From CAYYGL01 sp964471235 (GTDB lineage Bacteria > Calditrichota > Calditrichia > RBG-13-44-9 > J075): a stretch of DNA of 30,213 nt. The notes beneath the pieces are model-generated. The model saw only the letters and a list, made by a program, of their open reading frames with translations, made no database searches and was not told the DNA's origin. Shown one piece after another: positions 6,902-14,910 of this stretch. The first letter of the stretch is position 1. Every line of letters begins with the position of its first letter. Both the position numbers and the translations under genes were made by a program. Where the stretch lies: contig CAYYGL010000038.1 of NCBI GenBank assembly GCA_964471235.1, forward strand, positions 1-30,213. The letters run 5' to 3'.

Positions 6902-9337
6902 ATGCACACCGCCCCACCATTAACAGATCCAACTATTTCTGAAGCCCGGATTAAGATATTGGATAAACTAAACCGGGTTTTTACCGGAAGAGATAATGAA
7001 ATTCAGCAGATGTTAGACCTGTTAGGGCAGGCTCGGAACAGAGTGGGAAGCTTTGTTCTGATTAGCGGTGAAGCCGGCACAGGTAAGAGCAGGTTGGTGA
7101 AAGAATTAATTCATCTGGTCCGCAAACAGAATGTGGCAATTGCGGAAAAAGATTTTGAGCGCACGGAGTATTACCAGCCTTACCGCCCATTCTGGAAATT
7201 ACTGGAACAACTGAAAGACTCAACAAAGCAAAGAGTTATCGCAAAAACGCTTCCAAAGCCCCAACCGTCCGAATATGGAGAGCCGTCGAATCTCACCTCC
7301 TTTTATACGGTTCATTCCAGGAACCATCTGGTGCAACAGCGGCTGGTAACCCATTTGTTAGACCTTGCCCGGCACAAGGTTATCGTTTTACTGCTCGAGA
7401 ATATCCATTTTGCTTCTGCTACCACCTGGCGTTTTATCCATTATTTAAGCAGAAGCATTATCGAAAGTAAAATTATGATAGTGCTTACGCTTCGTCTGGA
7501 TGGTCGACTGAACAACCCTGATAAAATCCCGGTATATGCGGATATCCTGAAACGAATGAATCGGGATCAGCTTATCCGGCGGATAGAGCTAAAACGTTTT
7601 AACACCCGGCAAATTCGAGAGTTATTATACCATACCTTTCAGCAGAGTGATTTTTCAAATTCGTTTGTTCCAATCCTGAAAGAATTATCCGGTGGTCTTC
7701 CGGCAACCTTGCTGAAATTATTGAAAAATCTTGTTCGGAATGGAATTGTCTATCCGGAAAATGGTATCTGGATTAACCGGGACAATTTTGGGGAAAAAGA
7801 AATAACCCGGTTGCTCCCGAGAACTCCTTATCATGCCGGTATGGAATTGTTTGAACGCGGTCTCCCGGAGAAGCAAAAGAACCTTCTGCGATATGCCGCC
7901 TTGTTTGATCAAAAAATTGACTATCGCATATTGGCTGACCTGTTCCGACAATCCCGGGTGGTTATCCTGAAGGATTTGGCAAATTTGAGAGAGCAAAAAC
8001 TACTCCGTGGGTTAGATGACATTCATTTCAAATTCCACCATCGAAGTGTACAGTTGGGAATCCGGGAACGTTTGGCTAAAGCGCACACCCAAAGGATGCA
8101 TTTAAAAATTGCCGCAACCATTGAAGCCTGTGATTATTTATCTGCTTCTGCCAAGGTTCCATTATTGGGTTATCATTATTCTCAGACAAATCAATATGAA
8201 AAGGCGTTTCTATATTTAAAAAAATCCGGGGATTTGGCACTGGGTAATTTTGCGTTAACCGAAGCAAATCATTTCTATCGCAAAGCGTTCTCAATTCTGG
8301 AACAACTGGAACCGTTCACCCAAAAGAGTGAAACATTACCCATTCTATTACGAATCGCCTGGCTGACAAAAGTCCTGGGGGATCGGAAAAAAGGGTTGGA
8401 ATTATATAACCAGGCACTGCAACTCAGTCGCGACTTAAACGCAACGAGTTTTATCGGGGAAATCCTGGTCCATAAGGGGTTAACCCATGTTCAATTGAGT
8501 GATTATCAGAATGCCTTCAAAAGTTTCCGAAAAGTATTACTCGAGGATGCCCATCAAACCGATCATAAACTAAAAACCCTGGCGCATATTGGCATGGGCA
8601 ATATCTACAACGAACAATCCGAATTTGAAAAGGCGCTCTCACATTATCAAACCGCATTAGAACTGGCAAAAGCAGCAGATGACAAAATGAGTCAGGCAAA
8701 CATTCTCAACAATATGGGTGTGGTTCAAAATATTTTAGGTAACCGGATTGGGGCAATCGCCCTTTATAGTCAAGCAATCCCGGTTTATAAAGAAAATGGC
8801 GACAATTACGGTCTGGCACGAGTGTATAACAACATTGGTATTACCTATGCGGAGGAGGGCAATTGGAAAGAAGCAAATGAGTTCTATGGAAAAAGTCTCC
8901 ATGTGTCGGATACTATGGGCCTGGTACCGTTAAAATCCACCACATTCCTGAACCGGGCGATAGCTCTGATTAATTTACAGCATCTGGAGGAAGCGGAAGA
9001 ATACACCACAAAAGCCGGGCGATTGTTGAAACGGCTTCATGATGGACCCGGCATGGCAGAGTATTACCGGGTTCAGGGGATGTTGGACAGGATAAAGGGG
9101 GATTACAATTCGGCGCGAGAGCACCTTTTTACCGCCCTGGAAAAGTTCAATCAGTTGAACAATTTCCTGGGAATTGCCGAAACTGAATACGAAATCGGAT
9201 TACTTTTCGAGGCTTTGCACGATGGCGCCCGGGGAAACGAATGGTTGCAGCGTGCCCGGGACAATTTTAAGAAAATAGGACTAACGGAAAAGGCGTTGGG
9301 AGTAACCGGACGTTTGGAAAAACGGGTGTCTCAATAA
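6902..9337 (+). CDS. STAND/AAA_16-type ATPase with C-terminal TPR repeats, degenerate Walker B
   Basis: An 811-residue cytoplasmic protein. The start at 6902 is the only ATG before the first conserved motif, and an in-frame TGA lies just upstream at 6890. The ATPase domain begins with FTGRDNEIQQML (27-38) and has a clear Walker A, GEAGTGKS (56-63). The Walker B position reads LLLEN (163-167), where the paralogous kinase has LILDD, so the usual acidic pair is E-N; nucleotide may bind but hydrolysis could be weak. A winged-helix-like region follows, then TPR repeats from about residue 420 to 800 (for example ALAHIGMGNIYNEQSEFEKA and VYNNIGITYAEEGNWKEA, the former approximate). Both parts resemble the C-terminal two thirds of the kinase at 9403, so the two genes share an ancestor. 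The kinase gene follows after 65 nt, suggesting one transcription unit. The role is probably as signalling scaffold or switch; the ligand is unknown. Confidence 0.8.
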   Translation: MHTAPPLTDPTISEARIKILDKLNRVFTGRDNEIQQMLDLLGQARNRVGSFVLISGEAGTGKSRLVKELIHLVRKQNVAIAEKDFERTEYYQPYRPFWKLLEQLKDSTKQRVIAKTLPKPQPSEYGEPSNLTSFYTVHSRNHLVQQRLVTHLLDLARHKVIVLLLENIHFASATTWRFIHYLSRSIIESKIMIVLTLRLDGRLNNPDKIPVYADILKRMNRDQLIRRIELKRFNTRQIRELLYHTFQQSDFSNSFVPILKELSGGLPATLLKLLKNLVRNGIVYPENGIWINRDNFGEKEITRLLPRTPYHAGMELFERGLPEKQKNLLRYAALFDQKIDYRILADLFRQSRVVILKDLANLREQKLLRGLDDIHFKFHHRSVQLGIRERLAKAHTQRMHLKIAATIEACDYLSASAKVPLLGYHYSQTNQYEKAFLYLKKSGDLALGNFALTEANHFYRKAFSILEQLEPFTQKSETLPILLRIAWLTKVLGDRKKGLELYNQALQLSRDLNATSFIGEILVHKGLTHVQLSDYQNAFKSFRKVLLEDAHQTDHKLKTLAHIGMGNIYNEQSEFEKALSHYQTALELAKAADDKMSQANILNNMGVVQNILGNRIGAIALYSQAIPVYKENGDNYGLARVYNNIGITYAEEGNWKEANEFYGKSLHVSDTMGLVPLKSTTFLNRAIALINLQHLEEAEEYTTKAGRLLKRLHDGPGMAEYYRVQGMLDRIKGDYNSAREHLFTALEKFNQLNNFLGIAETEYEIGLLFEALHDGARGNEWLQRARDNFKKIGLTEKALGVTGRLEKRVSQ

Positions 9338-9402
9338 TGGAAAAGCAAAAAGGTGGTGAAACCGGGCTATCATATCATTAAAAGAGAGAGATTCGGAAAG
9401 AG

Positions 9403-12400
9403 ATGGATCAAATTAAACATTATAAAATCGTTGAAAAGATTGGTGTTGGTGCCATGGGCACCGTGTACAAGGCACTTGATACCGTTCTGGAACGCCATGT
9501 GGCTATAAAACTAATGCACCCCCACCTTCTGACGATCTCCCAAAATGATGAACGGTTCATGAGGGAAGCACGCTCCGTTGCCAAACTGGTTCATCCCAAC
9601 ATTGTCACGATTTATGAAGTTGGGCGCATCGAGCAATCTCGGTACATCGTGATGGAATATGTGGCGGGGACTTCCCTTGCGCAACATATTAACCGGGATA
9701 ATTCCCTTCCGATCCCTCATGCCCTGGAATTCACTGTGCAAATTCTAAAAGGATTAGAAGCTGCCCACCGGGTAGGAATCTTGCATCGGGATATCAAGCC
9801 GGATAATATTCTGGTAACCCGGGATGGCACGATAAAAATTCTTGATTTTGGCATTGCGAAGATGTCGGCAATGAAAGGGATTACAGCCAGCGGCGACGTC
9901 CTGGGCACCATCGAATACATGCCCCCGGAACAGATGCTGGGCGAAGACCCGGATATCCGCAGCGATATCTATTCTGTGGGAGTGGTGCTATACCAATTGC
10001 TGACGCACCATCTCCCTTATGAAGGAGAAACCCCGGTAGCAATTCTGTATAAGCAGTTGAATGAATCTCCTACCCCACCTTCTCATTACAATGAAAAAGT
10101 GAGCAACCAGTTGGAACAGGTTATTTTGAAAGCATTGAGCAATAACCGGGAGAAGAGATGGGAAGATGCCAGGAGTTTTTACAATGCCTTGAATGCCATT
10201 CAACACTCCTTTTCCCAGGGACAATCCTCTTTTCCGGAATTGAAACTTCCAATGGAAGAACTCTCTGGCAATGATCATCAGCCTGCTTTTGACAACGACA
10301 GCTCGACTAAACTTCGCAGCGTATTTATCGGTCGACAAAAGGAGTTAAGTACCCTTATTACCCTTTTTAATCGGGCGTTTAAAGGCTTTGGGCAAACAGT
10401 GGTTATTTCCGGAGAAGCCGGGGTTGGAAAAACGACCCTGGCAGCCAAACTCCAGCAATACGGAAAACAAAACCATGCCTGGACATTATATGGCGCCAGC
10501 CTCTACCAGGATGGGATGGATGCTTATCTCCCCTATATTGAGGCATTCCGCACCTTCTTCAGCACGGACAGCTATAGCCTTCCGGAAACAGAACGGTTGC
10601 AATTGAAACAACTGGTCAGTGAAAAAGTGCCCTTGCTGATGGAATTTACAGAACGATTTACCACTACCTTCACGGCGCCTGCCAAAGAAGATGGCTCCCC
10701 GGCAAATCCCACTCAATACAATCTCCTGGAGGGAATCCGTTATCTGATTTCATTTCTGGCAACTCTTCGCCCCATCATTTTAATCCTTGATGATTTACAA
10801 TGGGCAGATGAAGCCAGCTTACGATTGTTCCATTATCTGTCCCGCCACCTCAATAATTCCCGGGTGTTGTTACTGGGTATCACCCGTTCCGATCGGTATG
10901 ACCTTCACCAAAATGGGAAACCGGCATTGATTGTTGACATTCTGTCCCGCATGAGAAGAGAAGGCACCTTTACCGAACTGTCTCTGAAACGCTTAACCCG
11001 GGAAGAATGCGATAACCTGATTGATGGGGTGCTCACCAATACGGTTTTTTCAGAAGATTTTTATGAATTGCTCTTTAAAGAAACCCGGGGAAATCCCTTC
11101 TTTATCCTGGAAACCATTAAGTTATTGCGGGAAAATAATCAGATTGTTCTGAAGAATGGTAACTGGCACGATCAATTAAACGGAAAACAGATTGAGGTTC
11201 CCAATCGAGTAGAGGACGTTTTTCTACGGCAACTCATTCAGTTGGAGGAGGAGGAACGTGAAATTCTACAAATCGCCAGTGTCATCGGTCAGAAGTTTGA
11301 TGTGTCCATTCTTTCCAACGTCACCGAAATTCCTAAAATTAAACTGCTAAAGCTCCTCCAGCGAATAGAACGGGAGTTAGAAATATTGAGTTCGACCGAA
11401 ACAGGCTATCAATTTGAACATCCCATGTTACGGGAAATTCTCTATAACGAAATCCCCGGAGCCTTAGCTCGTGAATATCATCGAATGATCGCTTCTTTCC
11501 TGGAGAACTACTTTGGGAAGGAATTCGGTGCATTAACCGGGGAAGTTGCCCATCATTTCCTGAAGGGGGGAGAGTTAACCAGAGCAGTGCCTTTGCTGTT
11601 CCAAGCCGGACAACGTGCTTTCAAAATTTCTGCCTATCGCGAAGCCTGCCATTTTTTTGAAGATTTATTAACAGTGTTGGAATCCCGTAACGATTTGCTA
11701 CCCGAGTCGCAATCCTGGTTGGATTTGTATTTTATGTTGGGAATATCTTACGAAGAAACCGGAATGTGGCAGAACAGCTTAAAAGCCTATCGGATGCTTG
11801 AGCAGATCAGTCAAGAACATAAAAATTACAGGCGCCTCACCGATGCGTTATTGAGAATCGGCCGGGTTTATGACAAGTTAGGGCGATGGGAAAAATCGAT
11901 GGAAAAATACCAGGAATGTGTGGAGGTGGTGAAAAGGGAATCCGTTCCAAATGTTTTAAGCCGGGTGTATAACAATATGGGCGTCATCATGTTTCAAAGA
12001 GGGAACCACGATGAGGCTTTAACTTATTTCCAGAATGCAACCGAAGCGGTTGATAGTGAAATGGGGGAAAATGATAAAGCCCATGCGCTCATGAACCTTG
12101 GTATCATTTATAGCAGCCGGGGGGAATATCAATTAGCCCTTCAACGTTATCAGCAATCATTGAAAATCTTCGACTCAAGAAATAATGATCAATATAAAGC
12201 GCGTGTTTATCATAATATTGGGATTACTTATTCCGAAATGGGTGAATTGGAGAAAGGAATCGAAAACTTTCATAAGTGCCTTGAGCTTGCCAGGAGTGTC
12301 GAAGATAAGCACTTAAGAGCCTTAACCTATGTAAACATTGGAAAAGCGTACCTGGAAATGATGAAATATTCAGCAGCCAGGAAAAACACAATGCAGGCTT

Positions 12401-12741
12401 ATAAAATATTCAAGGTGATGGATGATCAATTAAGCCTGGCGGAAGCAAACATCATCCTTGGGCTAATTTCCGGGAGACGTGGGGATTTTGCCCGCGCTGA
12501 AAAATACTTGAAGGAAAGTATCGCCATCAATGAAGAGAAAAATTTTCAGGAGGGGATGGCGGACGGTTACCTGGCTTATGGCACAATATGTAGTGAGTTC
12601 GGCTATATTGATCAAGCCAGAACATACCTTAAAAAGGCTGAAAAAGTTTACCGGGAAATAAATATACTGCAAAAGGCTGAAGAAGCGAACGCATTGTATC
12701 AGCAGCTTTTGGTGAACCCCATAACCCAAGAAACGGTTTAG
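9403..12741 (+). CDS. Ser/Thr protein kinase with AAA_16 ATPase and TPR domains
   Basis: A 1112-residue three-part protein. The N-terminal Hanks-type kinase domain (about 7-275) has all key elements: glycine loop IGVGAMGTVY (13-22), VAIK lysine K36, HRDIKPDN with catalytic D130 and N135, DFG at 148-150, and the activation-segment end GTIEYMPPEQ. An active kinase is therefore expected. An ATPase domain follows with FIGRQKEL, Walker A GEAGVGKT (337-344) and Walker B LILDD (460-464). From about residue 700 there are TPR repeats, for example VYNNMGVIMFQRGNHDEALT. No membrane segment is seen, so it is cytoplasmic. The layout recalls large PknK-like or actinobacterial/myxobacterial kinases with an ATPase-TPR sensor part. 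It heads a tight operon with a histidine kinase (3 nt downstream), a zinc-ribbon/TPR protein and an FHA protein, the likely reader of its phosphothreonines. The activating signal is unknown. Confidence 0.9.
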   Translation: MDQIKHYKIVEKIGVGAMGTVYKALDTVLERHVAIKLMHPHLLTISQNDERFMREARSVAKLVHPNIVTIYEVGRIEQSRYIVMEYVAGTSLAQHINRDNSLPIPHALEFTVQILKGLEAAHRVGILHRDIKPDNILVTRDGTIKILDFGIAKMSAMKGITASGDVLGTIEYMPPEQMLGEDPDIRSDIYSVGVVLYQLLTHHLPYEGETPVAILYKQLNESPTPPSHYNEKVSNQLEQVILKALSNNREKRWEDARSFYNALNAIQHSFSQGQSSFPELKLPMEELSGNDHQPAFDNDSSTKLRSVFIGRQKELSTLITLFNRAFKGFGQTVVISGEAGVGKTTLAAKLQQYGKQNHAWTLYGASLYQDGMDAYLPYIEAFRTFFSTDSYSLPETERLQLKQLVSEKVPLLMEFTERFTTTFTAPAKEDGSPANPTQYNLLEGIRYLISFLATLRPIILILDDLQWADEASLRLFHYLSRHLNNSRVLLLGITRSDRYDLHQNGKPALIVDILSRMRREGTFTELSLKRLTREECDNLIDGVLTNTVFSEDFYELLFKETRGNPFFILETIKLLRENNQIVLKNGNWHDQLNGKQIEVPNRVEDVFLRQLIQLEEEEREILQIASVIGQKFDVSILSNVTEIPKIKLLKLLQRIERELEILSSTETGYQFEHPMLREILYNEIPGALAREYHRMIASFLENYFGKEFGALTGEVAHHFLKGGELTRAVPLLFQAGQRAFKISAYREACHFFEDLLTVLESRNDLLPESQSWLDLYFMLGISYEETGMWQNSLKAYRMLEQISQEHKNYRRLTDALLRIGRVYDKLGRWEKSMEKYQECVEVVKRESVPNVLSRVYNNMGVIMFQRGNHDEALTYFQNATEAVDSEMGENDKAHALMNLGIIYSSRGEYQLALQRYQQSLKIFDSRNNDQYKARVYHNIGITYSEMGELEKGIENFHKCLELARSVEDKHLRALTYVNIGKAYLEMMKYSAARKNTMQAYKIFKVMDDQLSLAEANIILGLISGRRGDFARAEKYLKESIAINEEKNFQEGMADGYLAYGTICSEFGYIDQARTYLKKAEKVYREINILQKAEEANALYQQLLVNPITQETV

Positions 12742-12744
12742 AAT

Positions 12745-13806
12745 ATGATCGAAGAGAAAAGAGCCGGGATCATCCCGGAAACGACCTTATCACCGACGGT
12801 AGAAGCACTGATCGCTGAAAACCAACGCCTGCTGGATGAATTGGAACTGGCATACAAAAACCTGGAAGGCGTGCTGGAACAAACCGAACGGGAGAAAGAA
12901 ATTGCCTATAAAGAATTGCAGGAGAAATTCGTCGCTTTAGAGAATATGTATTCTCAATTATCTCAGAAAGAGAATTTGTTGATCCACATGGAGAAATTAT
13001 CATCAATTGGGCAATTTATTTCCGAAATTGTGCATGAACTCAGCAACCCGTTAATGATTATTTCCGGGCATGCGGAACTGGCTTTGCAGATGAATCCTTC
13101 CGAGGGATTCAAAGATTTTTTTCAAATTATTCATAAAAATGCCCAACTGATGTCCGAATATCTGATCCGCTTCCGAAAAATGGCTTATAAAGGTACCGAA
13201 AGTTTTCAGGAATTTGATATCAATAAAGTGGTCCGGGAAGCCTTAGAGACTATCCAAATTTTAAAGCCAAAAACCGTTTCAATCAAAATTGAGTTGGAAA
13301 CAGGGGAGCTTCCGGTAAACGGCGACCCTTATCAGATCATTCAAATCGTTCTGAATCTGGCGAAGAATGCTTTTGACGCAATGCACTCCAATGGTAATTT
13401 ACTGGTAATTACCTCTCGCCGGGTAAACTGCGCATGGTTCCAAAAGGGGACTGAATTCAGCCCGATTCATTGTCAATCCGCCGAGGCATGGGAAAAGATT
13501 CTTCTCTCTTATCCATATTTTGCCCTGGTAGAAATCACCGATAATGGTTCCGGCATCAAACCAAAACATTTAAAAAATATTTTTCAGGCATTTTTTACCA
13601 CCAAACCACGCGGCAAAGGAACCGGTCTCGGGCTATCCATTAGTGCAGATATCGTTCGCCGGATGGGCGGCAACCTGGCGGTGAAATCAAAAGAAGGAGT
13701 CGGCACTACGTTCCAATTGGTGTTGCCGCTTGTCAACCAACTTCCTTCCGGCAAACAGACAATACCGACGCCCAGCCTGAAAGAAACCGACACACAACTT
13801 CCATGA
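12745..13806 (+). CDS. Cytoplasmic orphan sensor histidine kinase with N-terminal coiled coil
   Basis: A 353-residue histidine kinase. Residues about 18-85 are a heptad-rich coiled coil (for example LIAENQRLLDELELAYKN), with no membrane span and no PAS or GAF domain. The HisKA box has HELSNPL with the phosphoacceptor H97, NtrB-like. The ATPase part has the N-box LNLAKNAFDAM (203-213), G1 box DNGSGI (266-271), F box FQAFFTTK and G2 box GTGLGLSI (292-299). Between N-box and G1 there is an insert of about 30 residues (about 226-260) with two cysteines, C229 and C243. The ATG at 12745 lies 3 nt after the stop of the Ser/Thr kinase gene and has no strong ribosome site, so translational coupling is likely. 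No response regulator with a receiver domain is encoded in this window. The coiled coil may receive its signal from the kinase or TPR partners by direct contact. Confidence 0.9.
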   Translation: MIEEKRAGIIPETTLSPTVEALIAENQRLLDELELAYKNLEGVLEQTEREKEIAYKELQEKFVALENMYSQLSQKENLLIHMEKLSSIGQFISEIVHELSNPLMIISGHAELALQMNPSEGFKDFFQIIHKNAQLMSEYLIRFRKMAYKGTESFQEFDINKVVREALETIQILKPKTVSIKIELETGELPVNGDPYQIIQIVLNLAKNAFDAMHSNGNLLVITSRRVNCAWFQKGTEFSPIHCQSAEAWEKILLSYPYFALVEITDNGSGIKPKHLKNIFQAFFTTKPRGKGTGLGLSISADIVRRMGGNLAVKSKEGVGTTFQLVLPLVNQLPSGKQTIPTPSLKETDTQLP

Positions 13807-13835
13807 TGATATAGATGAAAACGGAGAAAGACATA

Positions 13836-14114
13836 ATGGAAAGGTACTGTCCACGCTGCAACACTCAAAATGAACCGGAGGACCGTTATTGCGGAAACTG
13901 TGGTTATAACTTGCAAGCAAAGGAAGGGATAATGGGAGGCACCCAGGTGGAGATGAAACTCACCGATGTTCATTTTAACCTGGGGATGGTCTACTTTAAA
14001 AAGGGCGATTTCCCAGAAGCCGTCAATATGTTTGAGAAGGTATTGGCAAACAATCCGGCGCATCCGGCTGCCCTGGAAATGTTGGAAAAATTACGAAATC
14101 AACCGGTCAAATAA
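13836..14114 (+). CDS. Zinc-ribbon protein with a TPR pair
   Basis: A 92-residue protein starting MERYCPRC. The N-terminal zinc ribbon has two CxxC pairs, CPRC and CGNC, a typical zinc-chelating four-cysteine site. After a short linker comes a TPR-like helical pair (HFNLGMVYFKKGDFPEAVNM followed by FEKVLANNPAHPAALEMLEK). The ATG at 13836 is chosen because GGAG lies 9 nt upstream (13823-13826); an in-frame ATG at 13815 would add seven residues (MKTEKDI) with no clear ribosome site. The gene is third in the kinase operon, 29 nt after the histidine kinase gene. A similar zinc ribbon heads the next gene, so the two products may share a partner or have arisen from one ancestor. It is probably a cytoplasmic adaptor that links the kinase machinery to targets; no enzymatic activity is predicted. 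Confidence 0.8.
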   Translation: MERYCPRCNTQNEPEDRYCGNCGYNLQAKEGIMGGTQVEMKLTDVHFNLGMVYFKKGDFPEAVNMFEKVLANNPAHPAALEMLEKLRNQPVK

Positions 14115-14139
14115 CCCACCACCCAGCGGAGAATGAGGG

Positions 14140-14565
14140 ATGAAAAAAAAGCACTGTTTGTCATGTGGTTTTGAGAACCGGCCAGATAATCGGTTTTGTA
14201 CCCAATGTGGGAATCGACTTCCGGAACAGTTGCATAAGGGTCCCCGATTGGTAATGCTTTATGGAGAACAAAACGAAATCGCCTTTTCCCTGGAGAAGGA
14301 ACAAATCACCATCGGCAGGGATACCGATAATGATATTATCCTGCGTGATAAAAAAATATCGAAGCATCATGCAACGATTTTCCGGCAGGATCTCGAGCAT
14401 TGGATAGAAGACCTGAACAGTAAAAACGGCGTTTTCATTAATGGCTCCCCCATCCGGGGGAAAGAACGGCTGATGGATGGAACGCTCATCAAACTGGGGT
14501 ACACAATTTTTCGCTTTGAGAATCCGGCGTTCGCTGCCGGTTCGGATTACAGCGAAACCGGCTGA
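14140..14565 (+). CDS. Zinc-ribbon FHA-domain protein
   Basis: A 141-residue protein with an N-terminal zinc ribbon (CLSC and CTQC pairs, residues about 6-23) and a forkhead-associated domain (about 35-130). FHA hallmarks are complete: ITIGRDTDNDIILRD, with the glycine-arginine that contacts phosphothreonine; KISKHHA, with the conserved Ser and His; and DLNSKNGVFING, with the conserved Asn-Gly. FHA domains bind phosphothreonine peptides, and bacterial ones often sit beside Hanks-type kinases. Being the last gene of the kinase operon (25 nt after the zinc-ribbon/TPR gene), it is the obvious candidate reader of phosphates placed by the kinase encoded at 9403. The ATG at 14140 is preceded by GAGGG overlapping the start region and GGAG about 8 nt upstream. 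A cytoplasmic location is expected. Which threonine it recognises cannot be read from the sequence. Confidence 0.88.
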   Translation: MKKKHCLSCGFENRPDNRFCTQCGNRLPEQLHKGPRLVMLYGEQNEIAFSLEKEQITIGRDTDNDIILRDKKISKHHATIFRQDLEHWIEDLNSKNGVFINGSPIRGKERLMDGTLIKLGYTIFRFENPAFAAGSDYSETG

Positions 14566-14582
14566 CGGATTCATCCGGTATC

Positions 14583-14624
14583 CTGCTTTTTGATACAAAC
14601 GGAACTCACTTGTATCGTAAGCAG
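14583..14624. repeat. Hairpin after the FHA gene
   Basis: Arms CTGCTT (14583-14588) and GATACAA (14592-14598) pair with TTGTATC (14610-14616) and AAGCAG (14619-14624), giving a 13-bp stem with a small internal loop and an 11-nt terminal loop. It begins 18 nt after the FHA stop codon. No T-run follows, so it is not a classical terminator; it may stabilise the 3' end of the operon transcript. Confidence 0.45.
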
Positions 14625-14910
14625 ATTGCAATCTCGACGGCTGGTTCTCAAAAAAATTGGCAACTATTCAGTTGTCTTGCACCAGAGAGCACAGAGGTCA
14701 TTGAGAATATGAAAAAATTTATCAAAAAACGGGATAACAAGAAATTTTGCCGAAGTTATTGCGTTATTTCCGGCTTTTCCCCTGAATTCCTTTTCTGAAA
14801 CCTCCGGGAACTCTGGGGCTGAATCGTTCTAAAAATTTTCCCTATCTACCCGTCACAGGGACACTCGACAGGGACGTCGATGTGAAAAATTTAATTACAG
14901 GGAGGTAACG
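14625..14910. other. Non-coding spacer upstream of the peptide transporter operon
   Basis: No gene is supported here; a 62-codon TTG-started frame from 14610 has no ribosome site. An imperfect inverted repeat lies at 14681-14697 (ACCAGAGAGCACAGAGG) and 14801-14820 (CCTCCGGGAACTCTGGGGCT), similar in style to the CACAGAG element at 6483-6644. A promoter for the transporter operon is expected in this stretch but was not identified with confidence. Confidence 0.4.

Noticed and set aside
6640..6942. A 100-codon GTG-started plus-strand frame before the ATPase-TPR gene
   Set aside because: No ribosome site, no recognisable family, overlaps the next gene by 41 nt in another frame, and begins inside the CACAGAG repeat arm.
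13584..14063. A 159-codon minus-strand frame opposite the histidine kinase end
   Set aside because: Antisense to two well-supported genes with intact zinc-ribbon and G2-box motifs.
14610..14798. A 62-codon TTG-started frame after the FHA gene
   Set aside because: Starts in a hairpin, lacks a ribosome site, and resembles no family.
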